A stretch of 64,000 nt of DNA from Caulobacter vibrioides (GTDB lineage Bacteria; Pseudomonadota; Alphaproteobacteria; Caulobacterales; Caulobacteraceae), in NCBI RefSeq assembly GCF_002858865.1, contig NZ_PJRR01000019.1:372001-436000 (forward strand), read 5' to 3'. Positions 28,284 to 37,644 of the stretch are shown here, one piece after another. Positions within the stretch are counted from its first letter, which is position 1, and each line of letters begins with the position of its first letter. The translations under genes and the position numbers were made by a program. The notes below the pieces were generated by a model that was given only the letters and a program-made list of their open reading frames with translations, made no database searches and was not told the DNA's origin.

Positions 28284-28952
28284 TCACTGATCCTTGGCGA
28301 CGCCGGCCAGCAGGGGCACGAAGCGTACGTCGCAGAGAATCTCGACCCGGAAGCCGCCCTTGCCGTCTCCGGCGTAGCGCCGAAGGCTCTGGACGGGCCC
28401 CTTGCCGACCGGCGCGACCAGCACGCCGTTCGGCTTCAGCTGCGAGAGCAGCCGCTTTGGATCATCTTCCGCCGCAGCCGTGACCATAATGCGGTCAAAC
28501 GGCGCCTGTTCGGCCCAGCCTTCGCCGCCATCGCCGAACTTGGTGATGACATTGGTCAAACCCAGCGTGTTGAAGCGCGCTTCGGCTTCCTTCATCAGGG
28601 TGCGGTAGCGCTCGATCGTATAGACCAGCCGCGACACCTTGCTGAGGATCGTCGTCTGGTAGCCCGAGCCGGTGCCGATCTCCAGCACCCGCGAGCGCGG
28701 CTCGACCGTCAGGGCCTGAGTCATCAGGCCGACGATATAGGGTTGGCTGATGGTCTGGCCGCAGGCGATCGGCAGGGCCGAATCTTCCCACGAGCGGTCC
28801 TTGAAGAGGTCGGGCGTGAACAGGTCGCGCGGCGTGGTCTCGATGGCCTTGAGCACCTGAGGATCGGTGACGCCCTGGTCGCGCAACGCCTTCATCAGGC
28901 GCGGCAGATCGGCCTTGGCGTTCTCGGCGGCCTTCGTCGTCCCTCCGCTCAT
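28284..28952 (-). CDS. pcm: Protein-L-isoaspartate O-methyltransferase
   Basis: 222 residues. It methylates L-isoaspartyl residues in damaged proteins so they can be repaired, using S-adenosylmethionine. Family marks are [19 protein letters not shown] and the SAM-binding motif [15 protein letters not shown], then [10 protein letters not shown] and [12 protein letters not shown]. The ATG overlaps the surE stop, a common alphaproteobacterial order (surE-pcm). Confidence 0.95.
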   Translation of the reverse strand: MSGGTTKAAENAKADLPRLMKALRDQGVTDPQVLKAIETTPRDLFTPDLFKDRSWEDSALPIACGQTISQPYIVGLMTQALTVEPRSRVLEIGTGSGYQTTILSKVSRLVYTIERYRTLMKEAEARFNTLGLTNVITKFGDGGEGWAEQAPFDRIMVTAAAEDDPKRLLSQLKPNGVLVAPVGKGPVQSLRRYAGDGKGGFRVEILCDVRFVPLLAGVAKDQ

Positions 28953-29740
28953 GCGCCCACCTTCCGGGGCGGCGCGCCGCCCAAGACGCCCTTCAGCGTA
29001 TGGACGGTTTCGTTGTGCGTGAGGTCGATGTGCAGCGGCGTGACAGAAATCCGCCCCTCGTAGACGGCCCGCAAGTCGGTGCCTTCCGCAGGCTGGGACG
29101 CCTTGGCGGTGAAGCCCATCCAGTAATAGTCGCGGCCGCGCAGGTCGGTACGCTTGTCCATGTGGCGCATATGGCCGTCGCGGAAGCCCTGCCGGGTCAC
29201 CTCGACCGCCTTGACGCTCTCCGGCGGCAGGGCCGGGAAGTTGACGTTCATGACCACGTCGGCGGGCCAGCCCACTTCCAGCAGGCGCTGGATGATGCCC
29301 GGCGCGAACGCCTCGGCCGTCTCCCAGTGGGCGACGATCTCGTCGTGGAAATAGTTCATCGACTGCGACAGGGCGATCGACGGGATGCCCATCGCCATGC
29401 CCTCGATCGCGCCGGCCACCGTGCCCGACAGGGTCACATCCTCGGCGATGTTCTGGCCGCGATTGACGCCCGACAACACCAGGTCCGGCCTGCCGCCCTC
29501 GATCAGGTGCTGCACCGCCATCATCACGCAGTCGGTGGGCGTACCCTCGACGGCGAAGCGGCGCGAGTCGAGCTTTCGCACGCGGATCGGGTCGGCCAGG
29601 GTCAGGGCGCGGCTGGCGCCCGACTGTTCGTACTCGGGCGCGCAGATCCAGACATCGTCGCTCAGGGCGCGGGCGATCTTCTCCAGGGCCTGCAGGCCCG
29701 GCGCATGGATGCCGTCGTCGTTGGTGAGGAGAATCCTCAC
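28949..29740 (-). CDS. surE: 5'/3'-nucleotidase SurE
   Basis: 263 residues. The start is GTG at 29740, overlapping the serS stop (GTGA); the family N-terminus [16 protein letters not shown] begins there. The metal-binding DD is in that motif. [22 protein letters not shown] and VNVNFPALP are also characteristic. SurE removes phosphate from nucleoside monophosphates in stationary phase and stress. An open frame continues upstream inside serS but has no resemblance to any family. Confidence 0.95.
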   Translation of the reverse strand: MRILLTNDDGIHAPGLQALEKIARALSDDVWICAPEYEQSGASRALTLADPIRVRKLDSRRFAVEGTPTDCVMMAVQHLIEGGRPDLVLSGVNRGQNIAEDVTLSGTVAGAIEGMAMGIPSIALSQSMNYFHDEIVAHWETAEAFAPGIIQRLLEVGWPADVVMNVNFPALPPESVKAVEVTRQGFRDGHMRHMDKRTDLRGRDYYWMGFTAKASQPAEGTDLRAVYEGRISVTPLHIDLTHNETVHTLKGVLGGAPPRKVGA

Positions 29741-31164
29741 GCCTGCCCCCCGATGTGCGTCACGCCGCCCATATAGGGCTGCAGCGCCGCCGGGATGTGG
29801 ATGCGACCGCCCTCGTCCTGATAGTTCTCCAGCACCGCCACCAGCGTGCGGCCGACGGCCAGGCCCGAGCCGTTCAGGGTGTGCACGAAGTGGCCGCCCT
29901 TTTCGCCGGTCTTGCGATAGCGGGCGTCCATGCGCCGCGCCTGGAAGTCGCCGCAGTTCGAGCACGAGCTGATCTCGCGGTACATGTCCTGCGACGGCAG
30001 CCAGACCTCGAGGTCGTAGGTCTTCTTGGCGCCAAAGCCCATGTCGCCGGTGCACAGCAGCATGGTGCGGAACGGCAGCTCCAGCTTCTTCAGCACCGTC
30101 TCGGCGCACTCGACCATGCGCTGGTGCTCGGCTTCCGACTGGTCGGGCGAGGTGATCGAGACAAGCTCGACCTTGTAGAACTGGTGCTGGCGGATCATGC
30201 CGCGCGTATCGCGCCCGGCCGAGCCGGCCTCGGCCCGGAAGCTGGGCGTCAGCGCCGTCAGGCGCATCGGCAGCTCTTCCTCGGCGATAAGTTGCTCGCG
30301 AACGATGTTGGTGAGCGAAACTTCGGCGGTGGGGATCAGCCAACGTCGACGCTCGATCGCAGCGATATCTTCTCGATGAACAAAAGTGAGGTTGTTCTCC
30401 TCATCCGCCTGCAGGCGCTTCGAGCGCACCAGAAGGCCTTCAGAGTCCGGGAGCTCTTCGTCCGCTCCTAGATCTATAATGCTCGAAGCAAAGAAGAGGT
30501 CGTTTTCAAACTTGGGGAGTTGCCCAGTGCCAAACATAGCCTCATCGCGCACCAGCAGCGGCGGGCTGATCTCCGTGTAGCCGTGCTCGACCGTCTGCAG
30601 GTCCAGCATGAACTGGCCGATGGCGCGCTCCAGGCGGGCGATGTCTTTCTTCAGCACCACAAAGCGTGCGCCGCTCATGCGGGCGGCCGCCTCGAAGTCC
30701 ATGCCGCCCAGGGCAGCGCCCAGGTCAACGTGGTCCTTGGGCTTGTTCAGCTTACCGGCCGGCAGCTTGGTCGCATCGCCCCAGCGGCGCTGCTCGAGAT
30801 TGCCATGCTCGTCCTCCCCGGCCGGAACCTCCGGGGCGGGAATATTGGGCAGGCTGGCCAGCAGGTCCTTCAACTGGCCGCCGGCGAGGTTCTCGGCCTC
30901 GGCGGCGGTGGCCATGACGCCCTTGAGCGACTCGACCTCGGCCATCAGGCGCGCGGCTTCGGCCTCGTCCTTCTTGGCCTTGGCCATGCCGATCAGCTTG
31001 GAGCTTTCGTTCCGCTTGGCCTGGGCCTCCTGCAGCGTGGTCTGAGCCGCGCGCAGTTCGGCGTCGAGACGCACGGCCTCATCAGCCGCGCCCGAGCGGC
31101 CCTTGCCCGACCAGTGGCGGTCATAGGCTTTAGGATTTTCGCGGATGGCCTTGATGTCGTGCAT
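29737..31164 (-). CDS. serS: Serine--tRNA ligase with internal insertion
   Basis: 475 residues, against about 425-430 usual. The N-terminal coiled-coil tRNA-binding arm (about 1-105) and class II core are intact: [13 protein letters not shown], then [38 protein letters not shown] (motif 2 region), [16 protein letters not shown], and the C-terminal motif 3 with [19 protein letters not shown]. Between F225 and W275, where most relatives have about six residues, there are about 50, including [12 protein letters not shown] and a [12 protein letters not shown] tail. The surrounding DNA (about 30290-30545) uses ATA, CTA, GGA and CGA codons, rare in the flanks. No stop or frameshift is present, so the enzyme is likely functional. 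It is the first gene of the serS-surE-pcm-dipM run. Confidence 0.95.
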   Translation of the reverse strand: MHDIKAIRENPKAYDRHWSGKGRSGAADEAVRLDAELRAAQTTLQEAQAKRNESSKLIGMAKAKKDEAEAARLMAEVESLKGVMATAAEAENLAGGQLKDLLASLPNIPAPEVPAGEDEHGNLEQRRWGDATKLPAGKLNKPKDHVDLGAALGGMDFEAAARMSGARFVVLKKDIARLERAIGQFMLDLQTVEHGYTEISPPLLVRDEAMFGTGQLPKFENDLFFASSIIDLGADEELPDSEGLLVRSKRLQADEENNLTFVHREDIAAIERRRWLIPTAEVSLTNIVREQLIAEEELPMRLTALTPSFRAEAGSAGRDTRGMIRQHQFYKVELVSITSPDQSEAEHQRMVECAETVLKKLELPFRTMLLCTGDMGFGAKKTYDLEVWLPSQDMYREISSCSNCGDFQARRMDARYRKTGEKGGHFVHTLNGSGLAVGRTLVAVLENYQDEGGRIHIPAALQPYMGGVTHIGGQA

Positions 31165-31536
31165 CGAACGCTAGCTCGGAAGAGGCAGTAAGAGACGCCC
31201 TCTCTAAGGCGCGTCGCCGGGGGCGCCAAGCTTTCCGGGCGATGGCGCACCGCGCCAACGGCTTCGTGATCCCTAAGACCGGCCTCGGCGGCGGACCCTC
31301 ATTGCGCAAAAACCCATATTTTGGACACATGCGACCGGATGACGCACCCCGAAAAAGCCTATGCAACCTCGGAAAACGGGGATCTTGGAAGATTCACCCC
31401 AAGCGTTACCGCAAATTAGCCGTGCTTCCTCAGGGGACTTTAATTCTAAGCGCCGAAAAGCCTCGCTCAATTCAGTGCGCTTCTCCTCCCCGAAAACGGC
31501 CCTCCCCGGCCCCCCTCGATCATTCAAAGGATGACC
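31165..31536. other. Intergenic region between divergent serS and UrcA-like genes
   Basis: About 370 bp with no supportable gene. The half near 31300-31480 is richer in A and T (AAAAACCCATATTTTGGACAC, GCAAATTAGCC, TTTAATTCTAAG) and must hold the promoters for both genes. I could not identify a clear -35/-10 pair, an RNA or a repeat. Confidence 0.5.
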
Positions 31537-31998
31537 ATGAAGACGTTCGCCGCTCTCGCCGCCCTCGCCATCGCCGCCGCCGTCGCCGCCCCGGCCAGCG
31601 CCAAGACTAACGAAGTCCGCGTTTCGATCGCCGGCAAGACTTCGGTCGAGATCCAGAACGCCATCAAGGACGCCGCCACCACCGTCTGCACCGTCAACGG
31701 CAAGTTCACCACCCAGGACTGCGTCGATGGCGCGATCGCCAGCGCCAACCGCCAGCTGTCCATGATCGTCCGCGCTCGCGACACCGGCAAGGCTCTGCAG
31801 GCTGAGACCGTCTCGGTCGTCCGCATCTCGCTGAAGGGCAAGAGCCGCGACCAGATCCACGCTGAAATCCGCGACGCCGCCCAGATGGTCTGCAAGGCTC
31901 AGCCGCGCTTCAGCGTCTCGACCTACCAGTCGTGCGTCGCCGACACCGTTCGCGCCGCCAAGGCCCAACTGCAGGCCCGCGTGGGCGCTGCGGCCTAA
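31537..31998 (+). CDS. UrcA-like exported protein with two repeats
   Basis: 153 residues. ATG 31537 is preferred over 31531 because the AAAGGA sequence is then correctly spaced. A signal peptide (KTFAALAALAIAAAVAAP, cleavage after ASA) is followed by two homologous units of about 50 residues: VRVSIAGK..IKDAATTVC..DCVDGAIASANRQL and VRISLKGK..IRDAAQMVC..SCVADTVRAAKAQL. Each holds two cysteines, likely a disulphide in the periplasm. This matches the UrcA family of unknown function. A strong terminator follows. Confidence 0.75.
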   Translation: MKTFAALAALAIAAAVAAPASAKTNEVRVSIAGKTSVEIQNAIKDAATTVCTVNGKFTTQDCVDGAIASANRQLSMIVRARDTGKALQAETVSVVRISLKGKSRDQIHAEIRDAAQMVCKAQPRFSVSTYQSCVADTVRAAKAQLQARVGAAA

Positions 31999-32035
31999 CA
32001 CCACCTGAAAACACCTCGCTCCTCACCGGGCGAAA

Positions 32036-32074
32036 AGAAGGGCTCCGCGACAGGATCGCGGAGCCCTTTTCTTT
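32036..32074 (+). terminator. Rho-independent terminator after UrcA-like gene
   Basis: An 11-bp perfect stem GGGCTCCGCGA/TCGCGGAGCCC (32040-32066, loop CAGGA) followed by TTTTCTTT. The preceding AAAAGAAG also permits some function on the opposite strand, but tatC ends 140 bp away. Confidence 0.88.
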
Positions 32075-32213
32075 GGCTGAATTCACATTGAGGGTGGACG
32101 CGTCTTGGCGGCCGTCCTCGCCCTTCGACAAGATCAGGGTGAGGACGACTGCTGGCCTCGGTTCGCACAAATCCTCATCAGCACCCAGGCTTAAGGCGAA
32201 GACCGCCCCTGCC

Positions 32214-33116
32214 TTACGAAACGACCAGGTCCGTACCGGCCTTCTCGTCTTCTTCCTTGCGACGGCGCTCAATCAGCCAGACGCACCAGATCGAGATTTC
32301 GTAGAGCAGGCAAAGCGGCACCGCCAAGGTGATCTGGCTGATCGGATCGGGCGGCGTGACGATGGCCGCGACCACGAACACGGCGACGATCGCATAGCGA
32401 CGACCCGTGCGCAGCATCTGCGAGGTGACCAAGCCCGCCAAGCCCCCCAGCGACAGCACCACGGGCAACTGGAAGCTGAGACCGAACGCCAACAGCAGTG
32501 TCGTGACCAGGGTCAGGTATTCCGACACGCGGGTCTGCAACACCACCTGCACGCCGTCGCCCACCATCTGCTGGCTCAGCGAGAACCACAGAACGAAGGG
32601 CAGCATCACATAGTAGACCAGCGAAGCGCCCATCAGGAACAGCACCGGCGAGGCGATCAGGAACGGCAGGAACGCGTTGCGCTCCTTCTTGTAGAGACCC
32701 GGCGCCACGAACCGGTACAGCTGCCAGGCGATGACCGGGAAGGCCAGGATGATGCCCCCGAACGCCGCCAGCTTGATGTTGGTGAAGAACTGTTCCAGCG
32801 GCGCGGTGGCCTGCAGGGTGATGTTGGCCAAGGCGCCGGTGGCGACCTTCTTGACGCCGACCAGCGCCAGCAGAAGGTCGAACGCCCCGTGCTCTCCGCC
32901 GGCGTCCTGCATGGCCTTCAGCCCCTCCGCCACGGTGAACGGGCGAACCAGGAACAGGAAGATCGGCTTCACGAAGGCGAAGCAGACGCCGAAAGCCAAG
33001 GCGATGGCCACGACGCAGATGATCAGCCGCATACGCAGCTCGATCAGGTGATCCAGCAGCGGCGCGCGCGAAGCCTCGATCTCCTCGTCGGGATCGTGTC
33101 CGATGGCGTTACTCAC
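32214..33116 (-). CDS. tatC: Sec-independent protein translocase TatC
   Basis: 300 residues, six membrane helices. TatC binds the twin-arginine signal together with TatB. The N-terminal LLDHLIELRMRLIICVVAIAL motif is the family hallmark; the periplasmic loop and AFPVIAWQLYRFVAPGLYKKER follow, then GLSFQLPVVLSLGGLAGLV and PPDPISQITLAVPLCLLYEISIW. The C-terminal tail is highly charged (ERRRKEEDEKAG). Its start overlaps the tatB stop by 4 bp. Confidence 0.97.
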   Translation of the reverse strand: MSNAIGHDPDEEIEASRAPLLDHLIELRMRLIICVVAIALAFGVCFAFVKPIFLFLVRPFTVAEGLKAMQDAGGEHGAFDLLLALVGVKKVATGALANITLQATAPLEQFFTNIKLAAFGGIILAFPVIAWQLYRFVAPGLYKKERNAFLPFLIASPVLFLMGASLVYYVMLPFVLWFSLSQQMVGDGVQVVLQTRVSEYLTLVTTLLLAFGLSFQLPVVLSLGGLAGLVTSQMLRTGRRYAIVAVFVVAAIVTPPDPISQITLAVPLCLLYEISIWCVWLIERRRKEEDEKAGTDLVVS

Positions 33117-33715
33117 GAGACGATGTCCGAAGCGGTGGAGTCACCGGCTTTGCTGGCGCGCTTGCGCGGCGCGCGGACAGCCTTGGGCGCTTCCACGGTG
33201 ATCTCTTGTTTCTGGCTGGCTCGCTTGCGCGGAGCCTTGACCGGCTCGACCAAGACGGGTTCCGCCGCGACGGGCTCGGCGAGGGCCTTCTTGCGCGGCG
33301 CGCGCTTGGGCTTGGCCTCGACGATCTCGGCCGACGGCTCGGCCGTGGGCAGGATCGAATTGTGCGTCTCGCCGGCCGCATAGGGATGGGCCTGCATGGC
33401 GCCGCTGGACAGCGAGGCGTCGATGTCGGCGAACACCTGGTCGACCTGCACGTCGCGCGCGGCGTCCGCGGCGTCCTGCACCGGATTGGTGAACTGGCCC
33501 GAGCGCATGGCCTGGACCTCCCGGCGCAGTTCGTCCAGCTCGGACTGGCGCGCCATCTCGTCGAAGCTGGCGCGGAACTCCGACGCCATGCCCCGCATAC
33601 GACCGACAAACTGGCCGACCTTACGCAACAGAGCGGGGAGGTCCTTGGGACCCACCACGATCAGGGCGACGGCGGCGATGATGAGAAGTTCTGTGCCGCC
33701 GATATCAGGAAGCAT
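33113..33715 (-). CDS. tatB: Sec-independent protein translocase TatB
   Basis: 200 residues. The N-terminal helix (GGTELLIIAAVALIVVGPKDLP) with the conserved glutamate and GPKDLPALLRKVG hinge identifies TatB. An amphipathic region with FRASFDEMARQSELDELRREV follows. The C-terminal 90 residues are low-complexity and contain several PRK-type blocks (KRAPRKKA, KAPRKRAS, RAPRKRASK) separated by Glu/Val/Pro stretches. It is longer than E. coli TatB (171). It sits between tatA and tatC. Confidence 0.95.
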   Translation of the reverse strand: MLPDIGGTELLIIAAVALIVVGPKDLPALLRKVGQFVGRMRGMASEFRASFDEMARQSELDELRREVQAMRSGQFTNPVQDAADAARDVQVDQVFADIDASLSSGAMQAHPYAAGETHNSILPTAEPSAEIVEAKPKRAPRKKALAEPVAAEPVLVEPVKAPRKRASQKQEITVEAPKAVRAPRKRASKAGDSTASDIVS

Positions 33716-33799
33716 GGACGCGCCTTAGAGCGGAGGAGCCCAGGGGCTCCCCGCGAGGTTGGACCATCGCGCGAGGTCAGGCGCCCCGCGCGCTTAATC

Positions 33800-34024
33800 T
33801 TACGACTTGCGAAGCTCTTCGGCCTCGGCCTCAGTGCGCGGGAGAGCGCTCTTGGCCTTGTTGTCGGCGACTTCGCTGCTGGACTCGTCCTTCAGCCCGT
33901 CCTTGAACGCCTTAATGCCCTTGGCGGCGTCGCCCATGATGCTCGAGAGCTTGCCGCGACCACCAAACAGCAGGGCGACGATCCCGAGGACGATCACCCA
34001 GTGAATCCAACTCATGCTACCCAT
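33800..34024 (-). CDS. tatA: Sec-independent protein translocase TatA
   Basis: 74 residues. A single membrane helix ([21 protein letters not shown]) is followed by the FG-containing hinge and an amphipathic helix with [16 protein letters not shown], then an acidic tail. The Shine-Dalgarno AAGGAG lies before the ATG at 34024; a second in-frame ATG three codons later is also possible. TatA forms the translocation pore with TatBC, needed here for the Tat-type signals of proteins such as the DUF1501 and DUF885 families. Confidence 0.95.
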   Translation of the reverse strand: MGSMSWIHWVIVLGIVALLFGGRGKLSSIMGDAAKGIKAFKDGLKDESSSEVADNKAKSALPRTEAEAEELRKS

Positions 34025-34157
34025 AGCGTCGGTGCTCCTTGCGACAGCGGCGCTTTAGACCGTGAGCCGCGTCGTTACAATCTCTGTCTCAATATAGGCG
34101 CTCGCATGGCGGAGAGCCAAGCGTGACCGGATCTTGGCGGCGTCGGCGCCCTGCGCG

Positions 34158-34823
34158 TTAGGCTTTTTCGGGCTCGCCCAGGAAATCCTGCGCGAATTCG
34201 GGCGTTTCGCCGTCGTCGAAATCGAGGGGATCTTCCTCCTCCCCGGCCCTCAGACCCAGCGGGTCCGGCACGGTGAAGCCCGGCGGCAGGTTCATTTCCA
34301 GAAGGCCGGCCGCCTTCATCTCGGCGATTCCCGGCAGATCGGCCAAGGTCGCCAGACCGTAGTGCTCCAGGAAGGCGTCGGTCGTGCCGAAGGTCACCGG
34401 CCGCCCGGGCGTGCGCCGACGCCCCCGCATGCGGATCAGGCCCAGTTCCAAGAGGACGTCGATGGTGCCCCGGCTGGCCTGCACGCCGCGCACGGCCTCG
34501 ATCTCGGCCCGCGTGACGGGCTGGTGATAGGCGACGATGGCCAACGTCTCCTGAGCGGCCTTGGACAGACGGCGCGGCTCCTCCCGCTCCTCGGTCATCA
34601 GGAACGACAGGTCGGCGGCCGTCTGGAAGCGCCAGCGCCCCGCGACACAGGCCAGTTCGACGCCACGGCCCTCATAGCGCGCGCGCAGGGCGTCGATCCC
34701 GGCGGCGATATCCGCCCCTTCAGGAAGACGCTTGGCCAGGTCGACATCGCTCAGCGGCTCAGCTGCGGCGAACAGCAGGGCCTCGATGCAGCGCTCGACG
34801 AAGAGAGGATCCAGCTCGGTCAT
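34158..34823 (-). CDS. scpB: Segregation and condensation protein ScpB
   Basis: 221 residues. ScpB binds ScpA in the SMC-ScpAB condensin complex. Two winged-helix domains are recognisable: FVERCIEALLFAAAEPLS at the start, LSKAAQETLAIVAYHQPVTRAEIEAVRGV in the middle and RTPGRPVTFGTTDAFLEHYGL near the end. The C-terminal tail is acidic. Its start overlaps the scpA stop by 4 bp. Confidence 0.94.
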   Translation of the reverse strand: MTELDPLFVERCIEALLFAAAEPLSDVDLAKRLPEGADIAAGIDALRARYEGRGVELACVAGRWRFQTAADLSFLMTEEREEPRRLSKAAQETLAIVAYHQPVTRAEIEAVRGVQASRGTIDVLLELGLIRMRGRRRTPGRPVTFGTTDAFLEHYGLATLADLPGIAEMKAAGLLEMNLPPGFTVPDPLGLRAGEEEDPLDFDDGETPEFAQDFLGEPEKA

Positions 34824-35644
34824 TCGACGATTTCCAGCGGCTCCGCGCGGGTCCGCAAGTAGATGTCCTGGAAGGCCTCCAGTTGGCGCGCCTCCAGCAC
34901 GCCTTCCTTCACCAGCTCCAGCGAAGCCGACAGGGTCGAGGCCAGGTACGACGCCGGTGACGGACCATCGTCCTCCTCCAGCACCCGATCGATCGGCGCC
35001 ACCGAAGTGAGGACCGTCCAGTCCTCCATCTTGGGCAGCAGTCCCCGCAGGCGGTCGCGGGCGTCTTCCAGCGGATAGGCGGTGGGCGGACGCGGGGCGT
35101 AGTGGCGACTGTGCTCGCGTTTGCGCTGGGTGATGTAGGCGCTCATCAGGCCATAGAGGTCGCCCTCAAGCCTCGTCGACGAGACGATCTTGACCGCGTC
35201 AGGGTCGCCGCGCGTAAAGACGTCGCGCTTGAGGATCGGACGCTCCTTCAGGGCCTCGACCGCCTTGCGCATCACGTCCAGCTTGGCCAGCCGGAATGCG
35301 AGCTGCGCCGCCATTTCCTCGGCCGGCGGCTCCTCGGCCTTGGCGCGCTCGGGCTTGGGCAGCAGCAGGCGCGATTTCAGGTAGGCCAGCCAGGCGGCCA
35401 TGACCAGATAGTCCGCGGCCAGGGCGAACCGCACGCGGCGGGCCTGCTGCACGAAGGCCAGGTACTGCTCGGCCAGGCGCGTGATCGACAGCTGCAGCAG
35501 GTCGACCTTCTGGCTGCGCGCCAGGGCCAGCAGCACATGAAGCGGCCCTTCATAGCCGTCGATCTCGATGACGAGCGCTGCGCCGTCCTCGGCCGCCTCG
35601 TTGGCGGCCTCGAAGTCAAAGGTGGGCTGAAAGCCCGTGCTCAA
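34820..35644 (-). CDS. scpA: Segregation and condensation protein ScpA
   Basis: 274 residues. This kleisin subunit links the SMC heads. The N-terminal EIDGYEGPLHVLLALARSQKVDLLQLSITRLAEQYLAFV is the SMC-binding domain and is strongly conserved. The AADYLVMAAWLAYLKSRLLLP helix and a C-terminal winged-helix part (VLEARQLEAFQDIYLRT) complete it. The start is taken as TTG at 35644, overlapping the nagZ stop (TTGA); no ATG or GTG in the right place exists. An open frame further upstream is inside nagZ. Confidence 0.92.
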   Translation of the reverse strand: MSTGFQPTFDFEAANEAAEDGAALVIEIDGYEGPLHVLLALARSQKVDLLQLSITRLAEQYLAFVQQARRVRFALAADYLVMAAWLAYLKSRLLLPKPERAKAEEPPAEEMAAQLAFRLAKLDVMRKAVEALKERPILKRDVFTRGDPDAVKIVSSTRLEGDLYGLMSAYITQRKREHSRHYAPRPPTAYPLEDARDRLRGLLPKMEDWTVLTSVAPIDRVLEEDDGPSPASYLASTLSASLELVKEGVLEARQLEAFQDIYLRTRAEPLEIVE

Positions 35645-36678
35645 GCGTACTTTCCATCGAAGGCCGCGTCGAACCGGGCCCGGGCCTCGGCAACGTCGAA
35701 CGGTTCGGGAACCTTGACTAGGCGCCCCATGACCGCCTGCGCGCGGCGACGGGCTTCCTTGCCCATCCGCCCGACGCCGGACATCACGGCCTTCATCTCG
35801 GCCATGTCGCCGTTGCAGTGCAGGACAACGTCGCAACCGGCGCTCAAGCTGTCCTTGGCCCGCTGCTTGAAGTCGCCCGACAGCGCCTTCATCGACAGGT
35901 CATCGCTCATCAGAAGTCCGTCGAAGCCGATTGACTCGCGGATGATCCTCTTGATCGCCTTCTTCGAGGTCGTGGCCGGGTTCTTGCGGTCGATCGCCGT
36001 GTAGACGACGTGGGCGGTCATCGCCATCGGCATGTCAGACAGCACCCGGAACGGCGCGAAGTCGCGGGCGTCCAGCTCGGCCAGCTTGGCGTTCACCACC
36101 GGCAGTTCCAGATGGCTGTCGGCCATGGCGCGACCGTGGCCCGGGATATGCTTGATGATCGGCAGCACGCCGCCGGCCAGCAGACCCTCCGCCGCCGCAC
36201 GGCCCAGGGTCGCGACCTGCTCGGGCGTGTCGCCATAGGCGCGGTCGCCGATGATCTCGTGGCCCTTCGGATCGGGAACATCCAGCACCGGCACGCAGTC
36301 GACATTGATCCCCAGCGCGTGCAGGTCATGGGCGATCAGACGAGCGCCCAAGCGCGTGATCTCGCGCGCGACCAGCGGATCGTTGGCGACCAGCTCGCCA
36401 TAGGCGCGGCCAGGCGGATAGGTGCGCCAATGCGGCGGCTGAAGGCGCGCGACACGCCCCCCCTCCTGGTCGATCAGGATCGGCGCATCCGCTCGGCCCA
36501 CCGTCTCGCGCAGGGCGGCGGTCAGGGCGCGCACCTGGTTGGGGTCGGCGATGTTGCGCTTGAACAGGATGAAGCCCCAGGGCTTCACGTCCTTGAAGAA
36601 GGCGGCCTCTTCGGCCGTCAGGGTCGTCCCGGCGCAGCCGAGAATAGCGGCGGAGGGCGCGCCCATCAGAAGGCTCAC
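35641..36678 (-). CDS. nagZ: Beta-N-acetylhexosaminidase (peptidoglycan recycling)
   Basis: 345 residues, glycoside hydrolase family 3. NagZ removes GlcNAc from anhydromuropeptides in the cytosol. The active site is clear: IKHIPGHGRAMADSHLELP (the catalytic His/Asp loop), DQEGGRVARL, and the nucleophile aspartate in GLLMSDDLSMKALSG. No signal peptide, as expected. It is between ftsN and scpA, overlapping both by 4 bp. Confidence 0.95.
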   Translation of the reverse strand: MSLLMGAPSAAILGCAGTTLTAEEAAFFKDVKPWGFILFKRNIADPNQVRALTAALRETVGRADAPILIDQEGGRVARLQPPHWRTYPPGRAYGELVANDPLVAREITRLGARLIAHDLHALGINVDCVPVLDVPDPKGHEIIGDRAYGDTPEQVATLGRAAAEGLLAGGVLPIIKHIPGHGRAMADSHLELPVVNAKLAELDARDFAPFRVLSDMPMAMTAHVVYTAIDRKNPATTSKKAIKRIIRESIGFDGLLMSDDLSMKALSGDFKQRAKDSLSAGCDVVLHCNGDMAEMKAVMSGVGRMGKEARRRAQAVMGRLVKVPEPFDVAEARARFDAAFDGKYA

Positions 36679-37475
36679 TTTACGAAGCAGGATTTGCCGG
36701 AGGCGGCGATCGCCTCGCAGAAGGCCTTGGCGGCCTCACGGGTCGCAAAGCCGGTGACCGAGGTGCGGTAGAGCGTCGTGCCGTTCTTGTCGACCGTCTC
36801 GACCTTCTTGCCCTTGCCGGCCGCGAGGCCCGGCGCCAGGCGAACAGCCTCGGCCCAGGCCTTGTCGGCCAGGGCCGGCGACGACAAGGCGCCGATCTGC
36901 ACGGAAGCCGGGCCGGTGGACACCGCCGCCGGCTTGGGCGCGGTAGCGGTCGTCGCGGGCGCCGCCGCTACGGGCTTGGGCGCGGCCTGCGCCACCTGCA
37001 CCGGCTTAGGCGCGGGCTTCTGGGCCGCCGCGGCGGTGGCCAGCGACTCGATCGTCGGCGCCGGCGCGGCGGGCTTGGCCGCCGGCAGGCTGGCCGTTTC
37101 GACGGGCGTCGTGGCGGTCGGCGCGACCGGACGCGCCAGCGGCGTCTCCGGCGGCGCGGCGAAGGTCGCCGACGGCTGCGGCTCCTCGTTATGATAAATC
37201 TGGAGACCCGAGGCCGGATCCTTCGGCTGGCTGCTCTCAGCCGGCGGCGTCTTCATCTGAGCGACTTCGGTTCCCACCGCCTGGGGCGCGTCGTTGGGAC
37301 CGCGCACGCCATCGCGATAGATCATGACAACGGCCACCACGAGGGTCACCAGCACCACCGCGCTGATGATCAGGGTCATGGGCAGCGGGCGCGCGCCCCG
37401 CACGGGCTGACGCGCATCGAACGACAACGGCGCGTCGGTAGGCGGCGTATAGGCCCCGCGGTGCGGATCGGACAT
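36675..37475 (-). CDS. ftsN: SPOR-domain cell division protein FtsN
   Basis: 266 residues, the length of Caulobacter FtsN. A short cytosolic N-terminus precedes a single membrane helix (MTLIISAVVLVTLVVAVVMIY). A long Pro/Ala-rich periplasmic linker follows (about 60-190). The C-terminal SPOR domain (about 190-266; SVQIGALSSPALADKAWAEAV, TLYRTSVTGFATREAAKAFCEAIAASGKSCF) binds denuded septal peptidoglycan. The two cysteines near the end are typical. It leads the ftsN-nagZ-scpA-scpB run. In many alphaproteobacteria argS lies directly upstream; here dgt does. Confidence 0.92.
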   Translation of the reverse strand: MSDPHRGAYTPPTDAPLSFDARQPVRGARPLPMTLIISAVVLVTLVVAVVMIYRDGVRGPNDAPQAVGTEVAQMKTPPAESSQPKDPASGLQIYHNEEPQPSATFAAPPETPLARPVAPTATTPVETASLPAAKPAAPAPTIESLATAAAAQKPAPKPVQVAQAAPKPVAAAPATTATAPKPAAVSTGPASVQIGALSSPALADKAWAEAVRLAPGLAAGKGKKVETVDKNGTTLYRTSVTGFATREAAKAFCEAIAASGKSCFVK

Positions 37476-37575
37476 CTCAGCTAGGCTCCAAAACTCGGCG
37501 CGCGGCGCACGGAACGACGCATCGAATCAGACGCGCGCGACCCTAGGTTACCCAAGGCCGGGCCGTCTCAGAAGC

Positions 37576-37599
37576 GTCCGCCCCGCTCCGGTGGCGGAC
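37576..37599. other. Hairpin between dgt and ftsN
   Basis: GTCCGCC/GGCGGAC with a 10-base loop, in the 169-bp gap between dgt and ftsN. It lacks a T-run on the minus strand, so it is at best a weak terminator for dgt. The gap is where argS would be expected by synteny. Confidence 0.45.
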
Positions 37600-37644
37600 G
37601 ATACACTGCTCGCCTCCCCGGTCCGGGTCTCAATCCCGAAGGGA

